Shown here in pieces: positions 8,528 to 17,070 of a stretch of DNA of 56,680 nt (position 1 is its first letter; each line of letters opens with the position of its first letter). Origin of the DNA: an uncultured Lachnospiraceae bacterium (GTDB lineage Bacteria; Bacillota; Clostridia; Lachnospirales; Lachnospiraceae). The notes beneath the pieces were generated by a model. The model ran no database searches and had not been told where the DNA came from. It saw nothing but the letters and a program-made list of their open reading frames with translations. Where the stretch lies: assembly GCA_947574135.1 (NCBI GenBank), contig CANPIM010000018.1, positions 1-56,680 of the forward strand. The letters run 5' to 3'. The translations under genes were made by a program, and so were the position numbers.

Positions 8528-10762
8528 CTACACAGCATGTATGGACTTGGCCATTAAATTTAGAAGCTCCGGGATATCCACAGGCTTTGGAATATGGGCA
8601 TTCATACCGCTTTCTCTGGACATCTGCCGATCTTCTTCAAAGGCGTTGGAGGACAGGGCAATGATGGGAATACCGGACAAGCGGGGATTCCCCAGACTTC
8701 GGATGGCCCGGGCAGCCTCATAGCCGTTCATCACAGGCATTTGGATATCCATAAGAATAAGAGCATATGTATCTGGGGCCGAGTTCTCTACCATTTCCAG
8801 AGCTACCTGGCCGTTGGGGGCCGTATCCACAGAAAAGCCCAGCTCTTCCAGGAGCTCACTCTCGATCTCTACATTTATATCATTGTCATCCACCAGAAGA
8901 AGCTTTCGTTTCCCCACCAGATGGAGAACAGCCTGGGTTATGGGACTGGACGAGGAGGCAGGCAGAGCCGAAAGGCGGAAGTTAAACGTCACAGTAAAGC
9001 AGCTGCCCTTTCCCGGAGTGCTCTGTACCTGAATAGTTCCCCCCATCATTTCCACCATATTTTTGGCAATGGTAAGGCCAAGCCCTGTTCCCTGAATTCC
9101 GCTTTGTGTGGTATTCTGTACCCGCTCAAAGGGATCGAAAATGCGCTTAAGAAATTCCGGACTGATTCCAATGCCGTCATCCTCCACAAGGAACCGGTAG
9201 GTGCCATAATTATTTGCATCCTCTTTGTGCTCCCTAACAATGAGCCGGACCTGCCCGCCGTTGCCTGTGTATTTAATGGCATTGCTAATAAGGCAGTGAA
9301 GAACCCGCTCCAATTTCTCACTGTCACAGTAAATATCCCCGTGCTCCAGGCAGGACAAATCAAGGGAAAGGGTAATAGCCTTTCTATTTGCCGTGGGAAG
9401 CAGGGAAAGCTTTAGCTTCTCCATAACAGAGGGCAGGTGACACTCGGCCTCCTCACTCTGGATGGTTCCGGATTCTATACGGGAGATTTCCAGCACATCA
9501 TTGATGAGAGAGAGAAGCTGTTTGCCGGAGGTCTCGATCTTGCGGAGGTATTCCTCCATCAGCTCAGGATCATGGGTATGATTTCTGGCCAGGGCTGTGT
9601 AGCCGGCAATGGCGTTTAAGGGAGTGCGCATGTCATGAGACATATTGGAGAGAAAGGTGTCCTTGGCAATATTGGCCAGTCTTGCATGATTCAGGGCATC
9701 CTCCAGGATCTTTTTCTGCTCCATTTCATACTGGACTTCATCATCCACCCTTCGATAACCCAGAACAGCCCGGGAAATATGTTTATCAGGGCTGACATTT
9801 ACAATGCGGAGCTGGAGATACTGGAGTTCTCCGTCCTTGCGCACCCGATAGTTAATGTAATACGTATTACTTTTAGATAATTTTTCCCGCATATACTCCG
9901 GTGCAGTGGCCTGGTGAACACTTTCCCTATCTTCCGGACAGACCCAGGTGCGAATATAATCGTCTACATACCAGCGATAGGAGCAGGGCTCAAATTTTTT
10001 CCCAAACTGTTGTTCCGTGCGGCTGCTGAGCCGATAGGGGAGGATCCGATCTGCGTCCAGGTTGACGTATAGAATGGACTCATAATTGATGCTGAGCCCT
10101 TCTATGACCTCGAGCCGTCGAAGATGTTCTTGGTTGATAACCTTTAGCTCCTTGTCATATTCTTCGATCTGGCTTTGCAACTGTTTTTCCCGCTCTTTTT
10201 TCTCACTTAACAGAGCCGCCTTTTCTGCAGCCTGACGCTTTCTTTTCTCTGTGGCATCCCCGGCAAATACGTAGAAAATACCTCCCATGTATTTACTCTG
10301 GATAAAGTGGCCATAGTCCTCAATCCAGCGGATTTTTCCGCCTTTTTGGATAATGCGGTACTCTACATAATCCAGATCATGCTGGCTGTGGGCAATCTGA
10401 AACCGAATGCTCTCCTCCACAGCCTCCAAATCGTCGGGATGGACGATGCCCCGAAAGGAATTGCCGGTGAGCTCCCGCAGCTCAGCAATGGTTTCACAGT
10501 TAAAAATGTGGAGCATAGCCTTGTTGGCATAGATAAGCTCTTCCTGCCCGTCTGCGTGGTAGATAAAAAAACCTCCCGGCATTTCATCCATAAATTTTTT
10601 GACCTCATGGGCAGCCCGAATATTCGCATCATTCAGAATATGGGAGCCATCAGGAGACCGCAGATTACAGGAGGCTTCCTCAGGGGCATCCAGCGCATAC
10701 AAAATGTATTCCATTAAACCATGTTCAGCTTTTTCGTGTTTGTTCAAAATCGTGCCCTCCAT
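8528..10762 (-). CDS. Cytoplasmic hybrid histidine kinase with PAS sensors and receiver
   Basis: A 744-residue protein. Two PAS-like regions (about 58-172 and 225-345, the first with the GGKIRWIEDYG strand) are linked by a coiled coil at about 172-220. A HisKA domain follows with SHDMRTPLN (His376), then an HATPase_c domain (N box around 494, DDGIGI 528-533, GTGLGL 558-563), and a C-terminal receiver with DDND at 625-628 and phospho-acceptor Asp672 in LMDIQMP. No transmembrane span is visible, so it should sense an internal signal. Start: ATG 10762, or the TTG at 10747, which has GGAGGG seven bases ahead. No separate response regulator lies nearby. Confidence 0.9.
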   Translation of the reverse strand: MEGTILNKHEKAEHGLMEYILYALDAPEEASCNLRSPDGSHILNDANIRAAHEVKKFMDEMPGGFFIYHADGQEELIYANKAMLHIFNCETIAELRELTGNSFRGIVHPDDLEAVEESIRFQIAHSQHDLDYVEYRIIQKGGKIRWIEDYGHFIQSKYMGGIFYVFAGDATEKRKRQAAEKAALLSEKKEREKQLQSQIEEYDKELKVINQEHLRRLEVIEGLSINYESILYVNLDADRILPYRLSSRTEQQFGKKFEPCSYRWYVDDYIRTWVCPEDRESVHQATAPEYMREKLSKSNTYYINYRVRKDGELQYLQLRIVNVSPDKHISRAVLGYRRVDDEVQYEMEQKKILEDALNHARLANIAKDTFLSNMSHDMRTPLNAIAGYTALARNHTHDPELMEEYLRKIETSGKQLLSLINDVLEISRIESGTIQSEEAECHLPSVMEKLKLSLLPTANRKAITLSLDLSCLEHGDIYCDSEKLERVLHCLISNAIKYTGNGGQVRLIVREHKEDANNYGTYRFLVEDDGIGISPEFLKRIFDPFERVQNTTQSGIQGTGLGLTIAKNMVEMMGGTIQVQSTPGKGSCFTVTFNFRLSALPASSSSPITQAVLHLVGKRKLLLVDDNDINVEIESELLEELGFSVDTAPNGQVALEMVENSAPDTYALILMDIQMPVMNGYEAARAIRSLGNPRLSGIPIIALSSNAFEEDRQMSRESGMNAHIPKPVDIPELLNLMAKSIHAV

Positions 10763-10782
10763 GAAGCCTCTTTGGTCAATAT

Positions 10783-10812
10783 ATTATAGCATTTTTCGGG
10801 CACAGTTGACAA
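10783..10812 (-). promoter_or_regulatory. SigmaA-type promoter for the histidine kinase
   Basis: On the minus strand TTGTCA (10812-10807) and TATAAT (10788-10783) are 18 bases apart, just upstream of the kinase start. Behind it, 10829-10880 holds two copies each of TTCCCCAGGATA and TATTTCTGTAGA, short direct repeats of unknown meaning. Confidence 0.6.
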
Positions 10813-10891
10813 GAACCTATAAGAGCTTCCCCAGGATATTTCTGTAGATATTTCTGTAGAAGTTTCCCCAGGATAGTTCCCAATATAAGGT

Positions 10892-11389
10892 CTATTTTTC
10901 CATAATGCTGATAGATTCAATGCCTACGCTTCCGCCCCGGACAACCTCAATATCCCGAAAAGATTCCTTCATGAGCTGGACCACAGCATCATTTTTAGCC
11001 GCTGTCTGGACAAATTCCAGCAAAAGGCTGTCCCGGCCATAATCAATAACCCGGGCCTTAAAGGTTTCCGCAATCTGAAACAGCTCTGTTTTGTCAGCCA
11101 GAGAGCAGCTTCGGACTTTTACATACAGAATCTCCTTCATGCGGACAAAGATATCAGTAAAGTCAATAACCTTGATAACCTCCACCATGCGGTTCAACTG
11201 TTTCTTGATTTGCTCAAAGGTTTCATCATCGCTGACCGTGGCAATGGTCATACGGGATACCGTGGGATCCTCCGTGGTGCCCACCGTCAGGCTGTCCAGA
11301 TTATAGGACTTACCGGAAAAAAGACCGGAAATCTTGGAAAGAACGCCAACCTGATTTTCAACATATAGGGAAATCCATCTCTTCTTCAT
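10892..11389 (-). CDS. ilvN: Acetolactate synthase small (regulatory) subunit
   Basis: A 165-residue regulatory subunit of the enzyme that makes acetolactate and acetohydroxybutyrate for valine, leucine and isoleucine. The N-terminal ACT domain begins RWISLYVENQVGVLSKISGLF, and the C-terminal ALS_ss domain includes SLADKTELFQIAETFKARVIDY. The frame opens upstream at 11425, but GGAGG at about 11398-11402 places the start at ATG 11389. It follows ilvB on the same strand after an unusually long 260-base spacer filled by two copies of a structured repeat. Confidence 0.93.
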   Translation of the reverse strand: MKKRWISLYVENQVGVLSKISGLFSGKSYNLDSLTVGTTEDPTVSRMTIATVSDDETFEQIKKQLNRMVEVIKVIDFTDIFVRMKEILYVKVRSCSLADKTELFQIAETFKARVIDYGRDSLLLEFVQTAAKNDAVVQLMKESFRDIEVVRGGSVGIESISIMEK

Positions 11390-11402
11390 TTTTAAATCCT
11401 CC

Positions 11403-11641
11403 ATTAAAGTACCGCTGCGCCCCACCCTGTGCCCCCCAGATCAGGAAGAATTTCCGGTCGCAAAAGCCCTGCGCCCAGAAATCCTTCCGGGCCCAGTGCG
11501 GGGCTACGCTGATTAAAGTACCGCTGCGCCCCACCCTGTGCCCCCCAGATCAGGAAGAATTTCCGGTCGCAAAAGCCCTGCGCCCAGAAATCCTTCCGGG
11601 CCCAGTGCGGGGCTACGCTGATTAAAGTACCGCTGCGCCCC
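11403..11641 (-). repeat. Structured intercistronic repeat, two full units plus a partial (ilvB-ilvN spacer)
   Basis: Two identical 109-base units (11403-11511, 11512-11620) and a 21-base partial (11621-11641) fill the ilvB-ilvN spacer. Read on the minus strand each unit folds into nested stems: outer GCCCCGCACTG with CAGGGTGGGGC, middle GCCC with GGGC, inner GGAAGGATTTCTGG with CCGGAAATTCTTCC, and CGCA with TGCG at the tip. It ends in the tail CGGTACTTTAAT, directly followed by the GGAGG of ilvN. The same architecture with a different outer stem occurs at 13388-13514 and 48648-48885. Confidence 0.85.
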
Positions 11642-11649
11642 GTGCATTT

Positions 11650-13374
11650 TTAGCACAGGATCATGTCCTCCAGTGTGCCGCCGGGCTTTATCATGGGATA
11701 GACCATCTCATCCGGGTCGATGAGGAATTCTATGACTGTGGGGGCCTTGGTGTTTTCTTTGGCAGCCTGGAAGGCGGCGGTTATTTCTTCCTTTTTGGTG
11801 ACCCGGATGCCCTTGGCGCCGTAGCTCTCGGCCAGGCGGACAAAATCCGGGGTGTATTCCGGATACTCTGTACGGTCTGTGCGGCGGGACAGGGCGCCGG
11901 CTTTTAGATTGGTCATGCCATAGCGCTTGCCGTAGAAAAGATTCTGCCATTGGCGCACCATGCCCAGGTATTCATTGTTGAAAATACAGACAATCACGGG
12001 CAGCTCCTCCAATACTGCAGTGGCCAGCTCCTGGATATTCATCTGCATGCCGCCGTCTCCGGACACAGAGATAACGGGAGTGTCCGGGTTTCCTATCTGA
12101 GCGCCGATGGCGCCGGGAAGGCCGTAGCCCATGGTACCCAGGCCGCCGGAGGTTATGAGCTGTTTGCCTTCGGTGATTTCCGCGTATTGGGTCACCAGCA
12201 TTTGGTGCTGTCCCACATCAGTGACCAGAATGGATTTTTCAAACTGCTGGTTGATCTCCTGGATAATGTCCATGGGACTTAGCCGGCTATTGGGACGCAT
12301 GGTCAGAGGATGCTCTTTTTTCCAGGCCTGGATTTCTGAGGGCCAGCGGCTGGAGTGGTGGGAGTGGTTCTCCTGGAGATACTCATTCATCCTTGTGAGC
12401 GCTTCCATAGCATCCGCCACAATGGGAATATCCACATGGATATTTTTGGAAATGGAAGCCGTGTCAATGTCAATATGAATAATCTGGGCGTGAGGCGCAA
12501 ACTCCCGAAAGCGGCCGGTGATTCGATCGTTAAAGCGGGTTCCAATGGAGAATAGCAGGTCACAGTTGCTGACAGCCATGTTGGCGGCGTAGGAGCCATG
12601 CATGCCCAGGTTGCCCACAAACAATGGGTGCCTGGTGGAGATGGCGCCGCGTCCCATAATGGTGGTGACAACCGGAACACCAGTTCGTTCCACCACCTGG
12701 GTAAAGACCTGGTTGGCACGGGCAATATTTACACCCCCTCCGGCCAGAAAAAGAGGTTTTTTAGCCTTTTGCAACAGCTTCAGGGCCCGCTTCAGCTGCC
12801 CGATATGAATGCCGGAGCTGGGCTTATAGCCCCGGATATTGACGGTTTTGGGGTATTCTGCAGGTCCTGCCTCAGCCATTACATCCTTGGGCAGATCCAC
12901 AAGCACCGGACCGGGCCGGCCGGTGCGGGCAATATAGAAGGCCTCCTTGATAATGCGCCCCAGATCCGCCCGGTTTCGCACGGTAACGCCGTATTTGGTA
13001 ATGCTGCGGGTAATGCCCACAATGTCCACCTCCTGGAAGGCGTCGTTTCCAATAAGATGCCGGGGAACCTGGCCGGTAAAGCAGACCAGAGGCACACTGT
13101 CATAGTTGGCAGTGGCCAGGCCGGTGACCAGGTTGGTGGCCCCCGGGCCGCTGGTTACCAGGCAAACGCCGGTCTTTCCGGTAGTCCTGGCATAGGCATC
13201 CGCCTCATGGACAAGAGCCTGCTCATGCCGGGGCAGGACCACGGAAATCTCATTCTGCCGGTATAGCTCATCGCTGATATCAATGGTGCAGGCTCCCGGA
13301 TAACCGAAGAGAACCTCCACACCCTCCTCCTTTAAAGCATTCACTAACAATTTGTTTCCCGAAATTTGCTTCAT
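11650..13374 (-). CDS. ilvB: Acetolactate synthase large (catalytic) subunit
   Basis: A 574-residue ThDP-dependent enzyme condensing two pyruvates, or pyruvate and 2-oxobutyrate, in branched-chain amino acid synthesis. The N-terminal ThDP-binding region has VEVLFGYPGACTIDISDELY with its catalytic glutamate in PRHEQALVHEADAYAR. The middle FAD-binding domain and the C-terminal ThDP/Mg motif (SVSGDGGMQMNIQEL ... FNNEYLGMV) are all present. Ribosome binding site AAGGAGG is 6 bases from the ATG. It is the first gene behind a T-box leader and is followed by ilvN. Confidence 0.95.
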   Translation of the reverse strand: MKQISGNKLLVNALKEEGVEVLFGYPGACTIDISDELYRQNEISVVLPRHEQALVHEADAYARTTGKTGVCLVTSGPGATNLVTGLATANYDSVPLVCFTGQVPRHLIGNDAFQEVDIVGITRSITKYGVTVRNRADLGRIIKEAFYIARTGRPGPVLVDLPKDVMAEAGPAEYPKTVNIRGYKPSSGIHIGQLKRALKLLQKAKKPLFLAGGGVNIARANQVFTQVVERTGVPVVTTIMGRGAISTRHPLFVGNLGMHGSYAANMAVSNCDLLFSIGTRFNDRITGRFREFAPHAQIIHIDIDTASISKNIHVDIPIVADAMEALTRMNEYLQENHSHHSSRWPSEIQAWKKEHPLTMRPNSRLSPMDIIQEINQQFEKSILVTDVGQHQMLVTQYAEITEGKQLITSGGLGTMGYGLPGAIGAQIGNPDTPVISVSGDGGMQMNIQELATAVLEELPVIVCIFNNEYLGMVRQWQNLFYGKRYGMTNLKAGALSRRTDRTEYPEYTPDFVRLAESYGAKGIRVTKKEEITAAFQAAKENTKAPTVIEFLIDPDEMVYPMIKPGGTLEDMILC

Positions 13375-13387
13375 TGTTGTCCTCCTT

Positions 13388-13514
13388 TTTTAAGTTCCGT
13401 CACCCTCCTACAGAGCCCCTTGCAAGTGGAAGAATTTTCCAGTCGCATACGCACCTGAAAAATCCTTCCCGGGCACTTTCGGAGTGTGCCTGATTTTAAG
13501 TTCCGTCACCCTCC
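13388..13514 (-). repeat. Structured intercistronic repeat, one unit plus a partial (T-box to ilvB)
   Basis: On the minus strand a partial 21-base tail (13514-13494) is followed by one 106-base unit (13493-13388). Stems: outer CACACTCC with GGAGGGTG, a middle GCCC/GGGC, and inner GGAAGGATTTTTCAG with CTGGAAAATTCTTCC (15 pairs, two of them G-U). The unit ends in CGGAACTTAAAA, which abuts the AAGGAGG of ilvB. It shares layout and tail with the other two loci but not the outer-stem sequence. Confidence 0.8.
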
Positions 13515-13529
13515 AAAAGTGGTGTAAAT

Positions 13530-13562
13530 AAAAAAGCGCCCTAAGCCGGAAAGCTTAGGGCG
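13530..13562 (-). terminator. T-box-controlled intrinsic terminator
   Basis: CGCCCTAAGC and its complement GCTTAGGGCG form a 10-base-pair stem (13562-13537, minus strand), followed by a run of six T. It competes with the T-box antiterminator. Confidence 0.88.
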
Positions 13563-13812
13563 AATGTATCCGCGGTACCACCTAATTTCAGAAACCTGGT
13601 TTCTGCACTCTTCCAATACGGGAGAAATCCGATATTGTATCCCTGTAACGCGGGAACGCGTCGGAGCCTACTGGGCGGAAAATATTTCCTGCCGTTGGGT
13701 CCGCTGCTCAAAGGCTACTTCCCCAGCACCCTCACGAGAATTTTCACCGTCCATCCTCTCTCTGGGCATCGGAATGCTGTGTACTCCTCCTTATCGCTGC
13801 ATTTGTCATATG
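13530..13812 (-). promoter_or_regulatory. T-box riboswitch leader of ilvB-ilvN
   Basis: The minus strand carries AGGTGGTACCGCGG (13583-13570), the T-box sequence that pairs with the acceptor end of uncharged tRNA, followed by a terminator stem. Upstream, AGAGAGAGGATGGACGGTGAAA is typical of the distal Stem I loop region. Aligning the 3' side of Stem I (GGGGAAGTAGCCTTTGAGC) in the register of the glyQS leader puts the specifier at GTA (13718-13716), a valine codon. That assignment is an inference from register, not a fold. Uncharged tRNA should allow read-through into ilvB. Confidence 0.9.
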
Positions 13813-13833
13813 ATGAATCTATATCTTTTGATT

Positions 13834-13862
13834 ATTATGCATGATGACAAGGGATTTGTCAA
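13834..13862 (-). promoter_or_regulatory. SigmaA-type promoter of the ilvB-ilvN operon
   Basis: TTGACA (13862-13857) and CATAAT (13839-13834) on the minus strand have a 17-base spacer, about 25 bases before the T-box leader. Confidence 0.75.
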
Positions 13863-14010
13863 GCCTGCTTCTTGAGAAAGAAGATGCACATTTGATGTTT
13901 TTCTGATGTTTTTCTGATGCCCTGGCCATATAAAATAAAAATAACTTCCATTTCGGGGGATATGGGAGTCTCTGCTGCCTGCGGGTAAGGATGAAGGAAA
14001 GAGGTGCGCT

Positions 14011-16023
14011 ATGAAAGGAAAAGGAAAAAGGAGAGGGCTGTGTCTGCTGCTTGCAGCGTTGATGATAATCATGCATTGCCCTGCTGTATATGCCAGAGAA
14101 AGCAGGGAGGATACGGACACGACCCTGTCGCCATATTTTTATATTGAGGGGGCGGATCCGGAAGTGGATCATTTGCCCTTAAAGGCTACGGAGGTAAAAA
14201 CCAATATCAATGGCATTATAGCGGACACCTATGTGACCCAGGCCTATGCCAATGAGGGAAAGAACCCAATCAGCGCCCGGTACGTATTTCCCGCCTCCAC
14301 CCGGGTGTCGGTCCACGGCATGACCATGCAGGTGGGAGATCAGGTGATCCGGGCCCAGATCAAGGAAAAGGAAGAGGCCAAGGCGGAATATGAGGAGGCA
14401 AAAAGCGAGGGAAAGAGCGCGTCTCTTCTGGAGGAGCAACGCCCCAATGTATTTACCATGGATGTGGCCAATATGATGCCGGGAGATGAGATTCGCATTG
14501 AGCTTCACTATACGGAGCTTATAGAGCCTGTGGAGGGCATATATTCCTTTGTGTTTCCCACCGTGGTAGGACCCCGGTATGCGCGTCCTATGGAGACAGA
14601 CAGCGGCGGTGACGACGACTGGGTGGAAACGCCCTATCTGGAGGATGACAGTGTGCCAGAGGGCTCCTACAGCATTACGGTAAACCTTTCCGCCGGAGTG
14701 CCGGTGAGCAATGTGGTCTCCCGGTCTCACAAGATTTCCAAAGAGCAGGAGGGGACAAATACCCAGGTGACTCTGGCCAATCCAGGAGAATATGCGGGAA
14801 ATCGGGATTTTATCCTGGATTATCAGCTAAAGGGAGATCAGGTAAGCTCCGGACTTATGCTCTATGAGGGGAAGGATGAAAATTTCTTTCTCATGACCAT
14901 GCAGCCGCCCAAACGATATAAGCCGGAGGATATTCCGGCCCGGGAATATATTTTTGTCCTGGATGTGTCTGGCTCTATGAACGGATATCCTTTGGACACG
15001 GCCAAGGTTCTCATTAAGGATCTGGTCAGCAGCCTACAGGTCACAGACAGCTTTAATGTGATTCTGTTTTCGGACAGGGTGTACCGGCTGTCTGCGGAAT
15101 CTGTGGAGGCTACGGAGGACAATGTAACCCGGGCCCTTCGCATGATCGATTATCAGGAGGGAGGCGGCGGGACAGAGATGGAGGCGGCCATAAGAAGTGC
15201 CAATGCCACGCCCCTTCTGAGAGATACGGCCCGCAGTGTCATTGTAATCAGTGACGGCTTCATCAGCGGGGAGGAAGGGGTATTTGAGGAGATAGAAGAG
15301 CACCTGGATACCACCAGCTTTTTTGCCTTTGGCATTGGCTCTGCGGTAAACCGGTATCTCATGGAGGGAATCGCCAAGGTAGGGCTAGGGGAATCCTTTG
15401 TGGTGACGAATGAAGAGGACGCTCTGGGAATGGCGGAGCGGTTCCGCACCTATATTCAGGCGCCTATTTTGACGGATATTCAGGTGGATTTTGAGGACTT
15501 TGACGTATACGATGTGGAGCCCATGCATATTTCCACCCTCTATGCGGAAAAGCCGGTGGTGCTTTTTGGAAAATGGCGGGGCTCTCCAGAGGGAACCATT
15601 CGGATTTCCGGAAAGAGCGGAAGCGGCGGATACCGGGAGAGCATTAAGGTGAATAAATTTGAGCCCTCAGAGGAAAACGAGGCCCTCCGCTATCTGTGGG
15701 CCAGAAAACGGGTGGAACGGCTCACGGATTACGGGACAAGCCGGGAGGAGACGGCCAAGGCCGAGGTGACGGCTCTGGGACTAAACTACAGTATGGCCAC
15801 CTCCTACACCTCCTTTGTGGCAGTTATGGACCCGGTGCGCAATCCGGGGGGAGAGAGCACAGATGTGGACCAGCCGTCGCCTCTGCCGGAGGGCGTATCG
15901 GAGATGGCTATAGGCGGTTACCGCCGGGGGGCAGAGCCGGAGGAGGGATTGTTGTATGTAGGGCTTGGAGGAATACTTCTTGGCGCCTGGATGAGGCGAA
16001 GAAAAAAGGAGAGGGGAGTGTAA
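14011..16023 (+). CDS. VIT and VWA domain surface protein, probable exosortase substrate
   Basis: A 670-residue protein with a signal peptide (about 1-29), a VIT domain (about 48-185, with TEVKTNINGIIADTYVTQ) and a von Willebrand A domain whose MIDAS motif DVSGS is at 318-322. The C-terminus (644-670) is a short glycine-rich hydrophobic segment, LLYVGLGGILLGAW, followed by MRRRKKERG. That tripartite tail (small motif, membrane span, basic end) is what sorting enzymes recognise, and the very next gene, starting 4 bases later, encodes an exosortase. The ligand is unknown. Start ATG 14011 has GAAAGAGGTG ahead. Confidence 0.85.
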   Translation: MKGKGKRRGLCLLLAALMIIMHCPAVYARESREDTDTTLSPYFYIEGADPEVDHLPLKATEVKTNINGIIADTYVTQAYANEGKNPISARYVFPASTRVSVHGMTMQVGDQVIRAQIKEKEEAKAEYEEAKSEGKSASLLEEQRPNVFTMDVANMMPGDEIRIELHYTELIEPVEGIYSFVFPTVVGPRYARPMETDSGGDDDWVETPYLEDDSVPEGSYSITVNLSAGVPVSNVVSRSHKISKEQEGTNTQVTLANPGEYAGNRDFILDYQLKGDQVSSGLMLYEGKDENFFLMTMQPPKRYKPEDIPAREYIFVLDVSGSMNGYPLDTAKVLIKDLVSSLQVTDSFNVILFSDRVYRLSAESVEATEDNVTRALRMIDYQEGGGGTEMEAAIRSANATPLLRDTARSVIVISDGFISGEEGVFEEIEEHLDTTSFFAFGIGSAVNRYLMEGIAKVGLGESFVVTNEEDALGMAERFRTYIQAPILTDIQVDFEDFDVYDVEPMHISTLYAEKPVVLFGKWRGSPEGTIRISGKSGSGGYRESIKVNKFEPSEENEALRYLWARKRVERLTDYGTSREETAKAEVTALGLNYSMATSYTSFVAVMDPVRNPGGESTDVDQPSPLPEGVSEMAIGGYRRGAEPEEGLLYVGLGGILLGAWMRRRKKERGV

Positions 16024-16026
16024 AGG

Positions 16027-16770
16027 GTGAAAAAACGGGAGGTCTTTGGATGCATTCTGTTTGGGCTTTTGACAGCTCTGGGGCTGCGATGCTTTTATGG
16101 AAACGCGGGCAGCGATGCATTGCTGTGGATTTTGGCGCCCACGGCCTGGTGGACCCAAATCCTGGGGGGACCTGCCTTTCTATACGAGCCCGGCGTGGGA
16201 TATGTGAACCATGAGATTCGATATATTATCGCGCCCTCCTGCGCCGGCGTTCGGTTTCTGACGCTCTCCCTGGCAATGCTGATTGTCATCTTTGTCCCTA
16301 GCCAGAAAAGCCGGAGACAGGGCTATGCCTGGACGATTCTAAGTATTCCCGGCGCCTGGCTTTTTACAGGCATTGTAAATGGCCTTCGCATGGTACTGTC
16401 TATTTATCTGCCCAAGCTTTTTCAGGGCCTGGGGCTTATGGATGGTTGGCTGACCTGGGAGCGGCTGCATACGATCATAGGAACCAGCGTCTATTTTACA
16501 GCCCTTCTTATTCTGTACCAGGTGGGAGCATGGATAAGCCGGCGAATGGGAGGCCGGGAATGTTCCCGGCTGGGAGGAGCCGGGGTGCCGGCTCTGTGGT
16601 ATTTCCTGGTGGTTTTGGGAATTCCCTTTGTCAGGCGGGCGCTGGCAGGAAATTATCAGGGCTTTGGCGCATATGCCGGCGTGATACTGACCGTGTGTCT
16701 CAGCATTCTGTGTCTGACCCGCATAGGAGGGGCTTTGGGAAGAGGCTGGAGACGGCAGAAAACGAAATAA
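16027..16770 (+). CDS. Exosortase-family protein-sorting transpeptidase (XrtK-like)
   Basis: A 247-residue polytopic membrane protein of the exosortase/archaeosortase family, with the expected triad spread over membrane helices: Cys72 in APSCAGVRFL, Arg121 in NGLRM and His148 in ERLHTIIG. These enzymes cleave and transfer proteins bearing a C-terminal sorting tail. The start is GTG at 16027, three bases after the VIT/VWA stop, so the enzyme and its likely only substrate are translated together. Assignment to the XrtK subgroup is from memory of the family and less certain than the superfamily. Confidence 0.82.
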   Translation: MKKREVFGCILFGLLTALGLRCFYGNAGSDALLWILAPTAWWTQILGGPAFLYEPGVGYVNHEIRYIIAPSCAGVRFLTLSLAMLIVIFVPSQKSRRQGYAWTILSIPGAWLFTGIVNGLRMVLSIYLPKLFQGLGLMDGWLTWERLHTIIGTSVYFTALLILYQVGAWISRRMGGRECSRLGGAGVPALWYFLVVLGIPFVRRALAGNYQGFGAYAGVILTVCLSILCLTRIGGALGRGWRRQKTK

Positions 16771-16800
16771 ACAATAGAAAAAGAATATAGAAAAGAGAGA

Positions 16801-16834
16801 AAACAGATGTTCCATGGCGGATGTCTGTTTTTTT
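16801..16834 (+). terminator. Intrinsic terminator after the exosortase gene
   Basis: AAACAGA (16801-16807) pairs with TCTGTTT (16824-16830), followed by a T run. The remaining 235 bases to the AraC gene are very AT-rich (16900-17030), consistent with an AraC-type promoter region. No gene is seen there. Confidence 0.65.
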
Positions 16835-17070
16835 GTTTTACAGGAAATCACGCATTGGTATGGGTGCTTGTTGGGACACCTGGTTTTATGAGTTGAAAAG
16901 GAGAGTTTTCAAAATAATCATTTGAAAGCTTAAATACTTATGATTGAAATAAAATAACTTGCGATAATTATATATCTATGCAATAATAAAAATTAAAACA
17001 TTTTATATTTAAAAATATAAAAATATCGAATGAAAGAAACGGTAAACCAAAGCAGAGACGGGGGAGAGTC

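Noticed and set aside
11403-11641. Possible CRISPR array
   Set aside because: Units are 109 bases with no variable spacers and each folds into a long hairpin; no cas genes are near.
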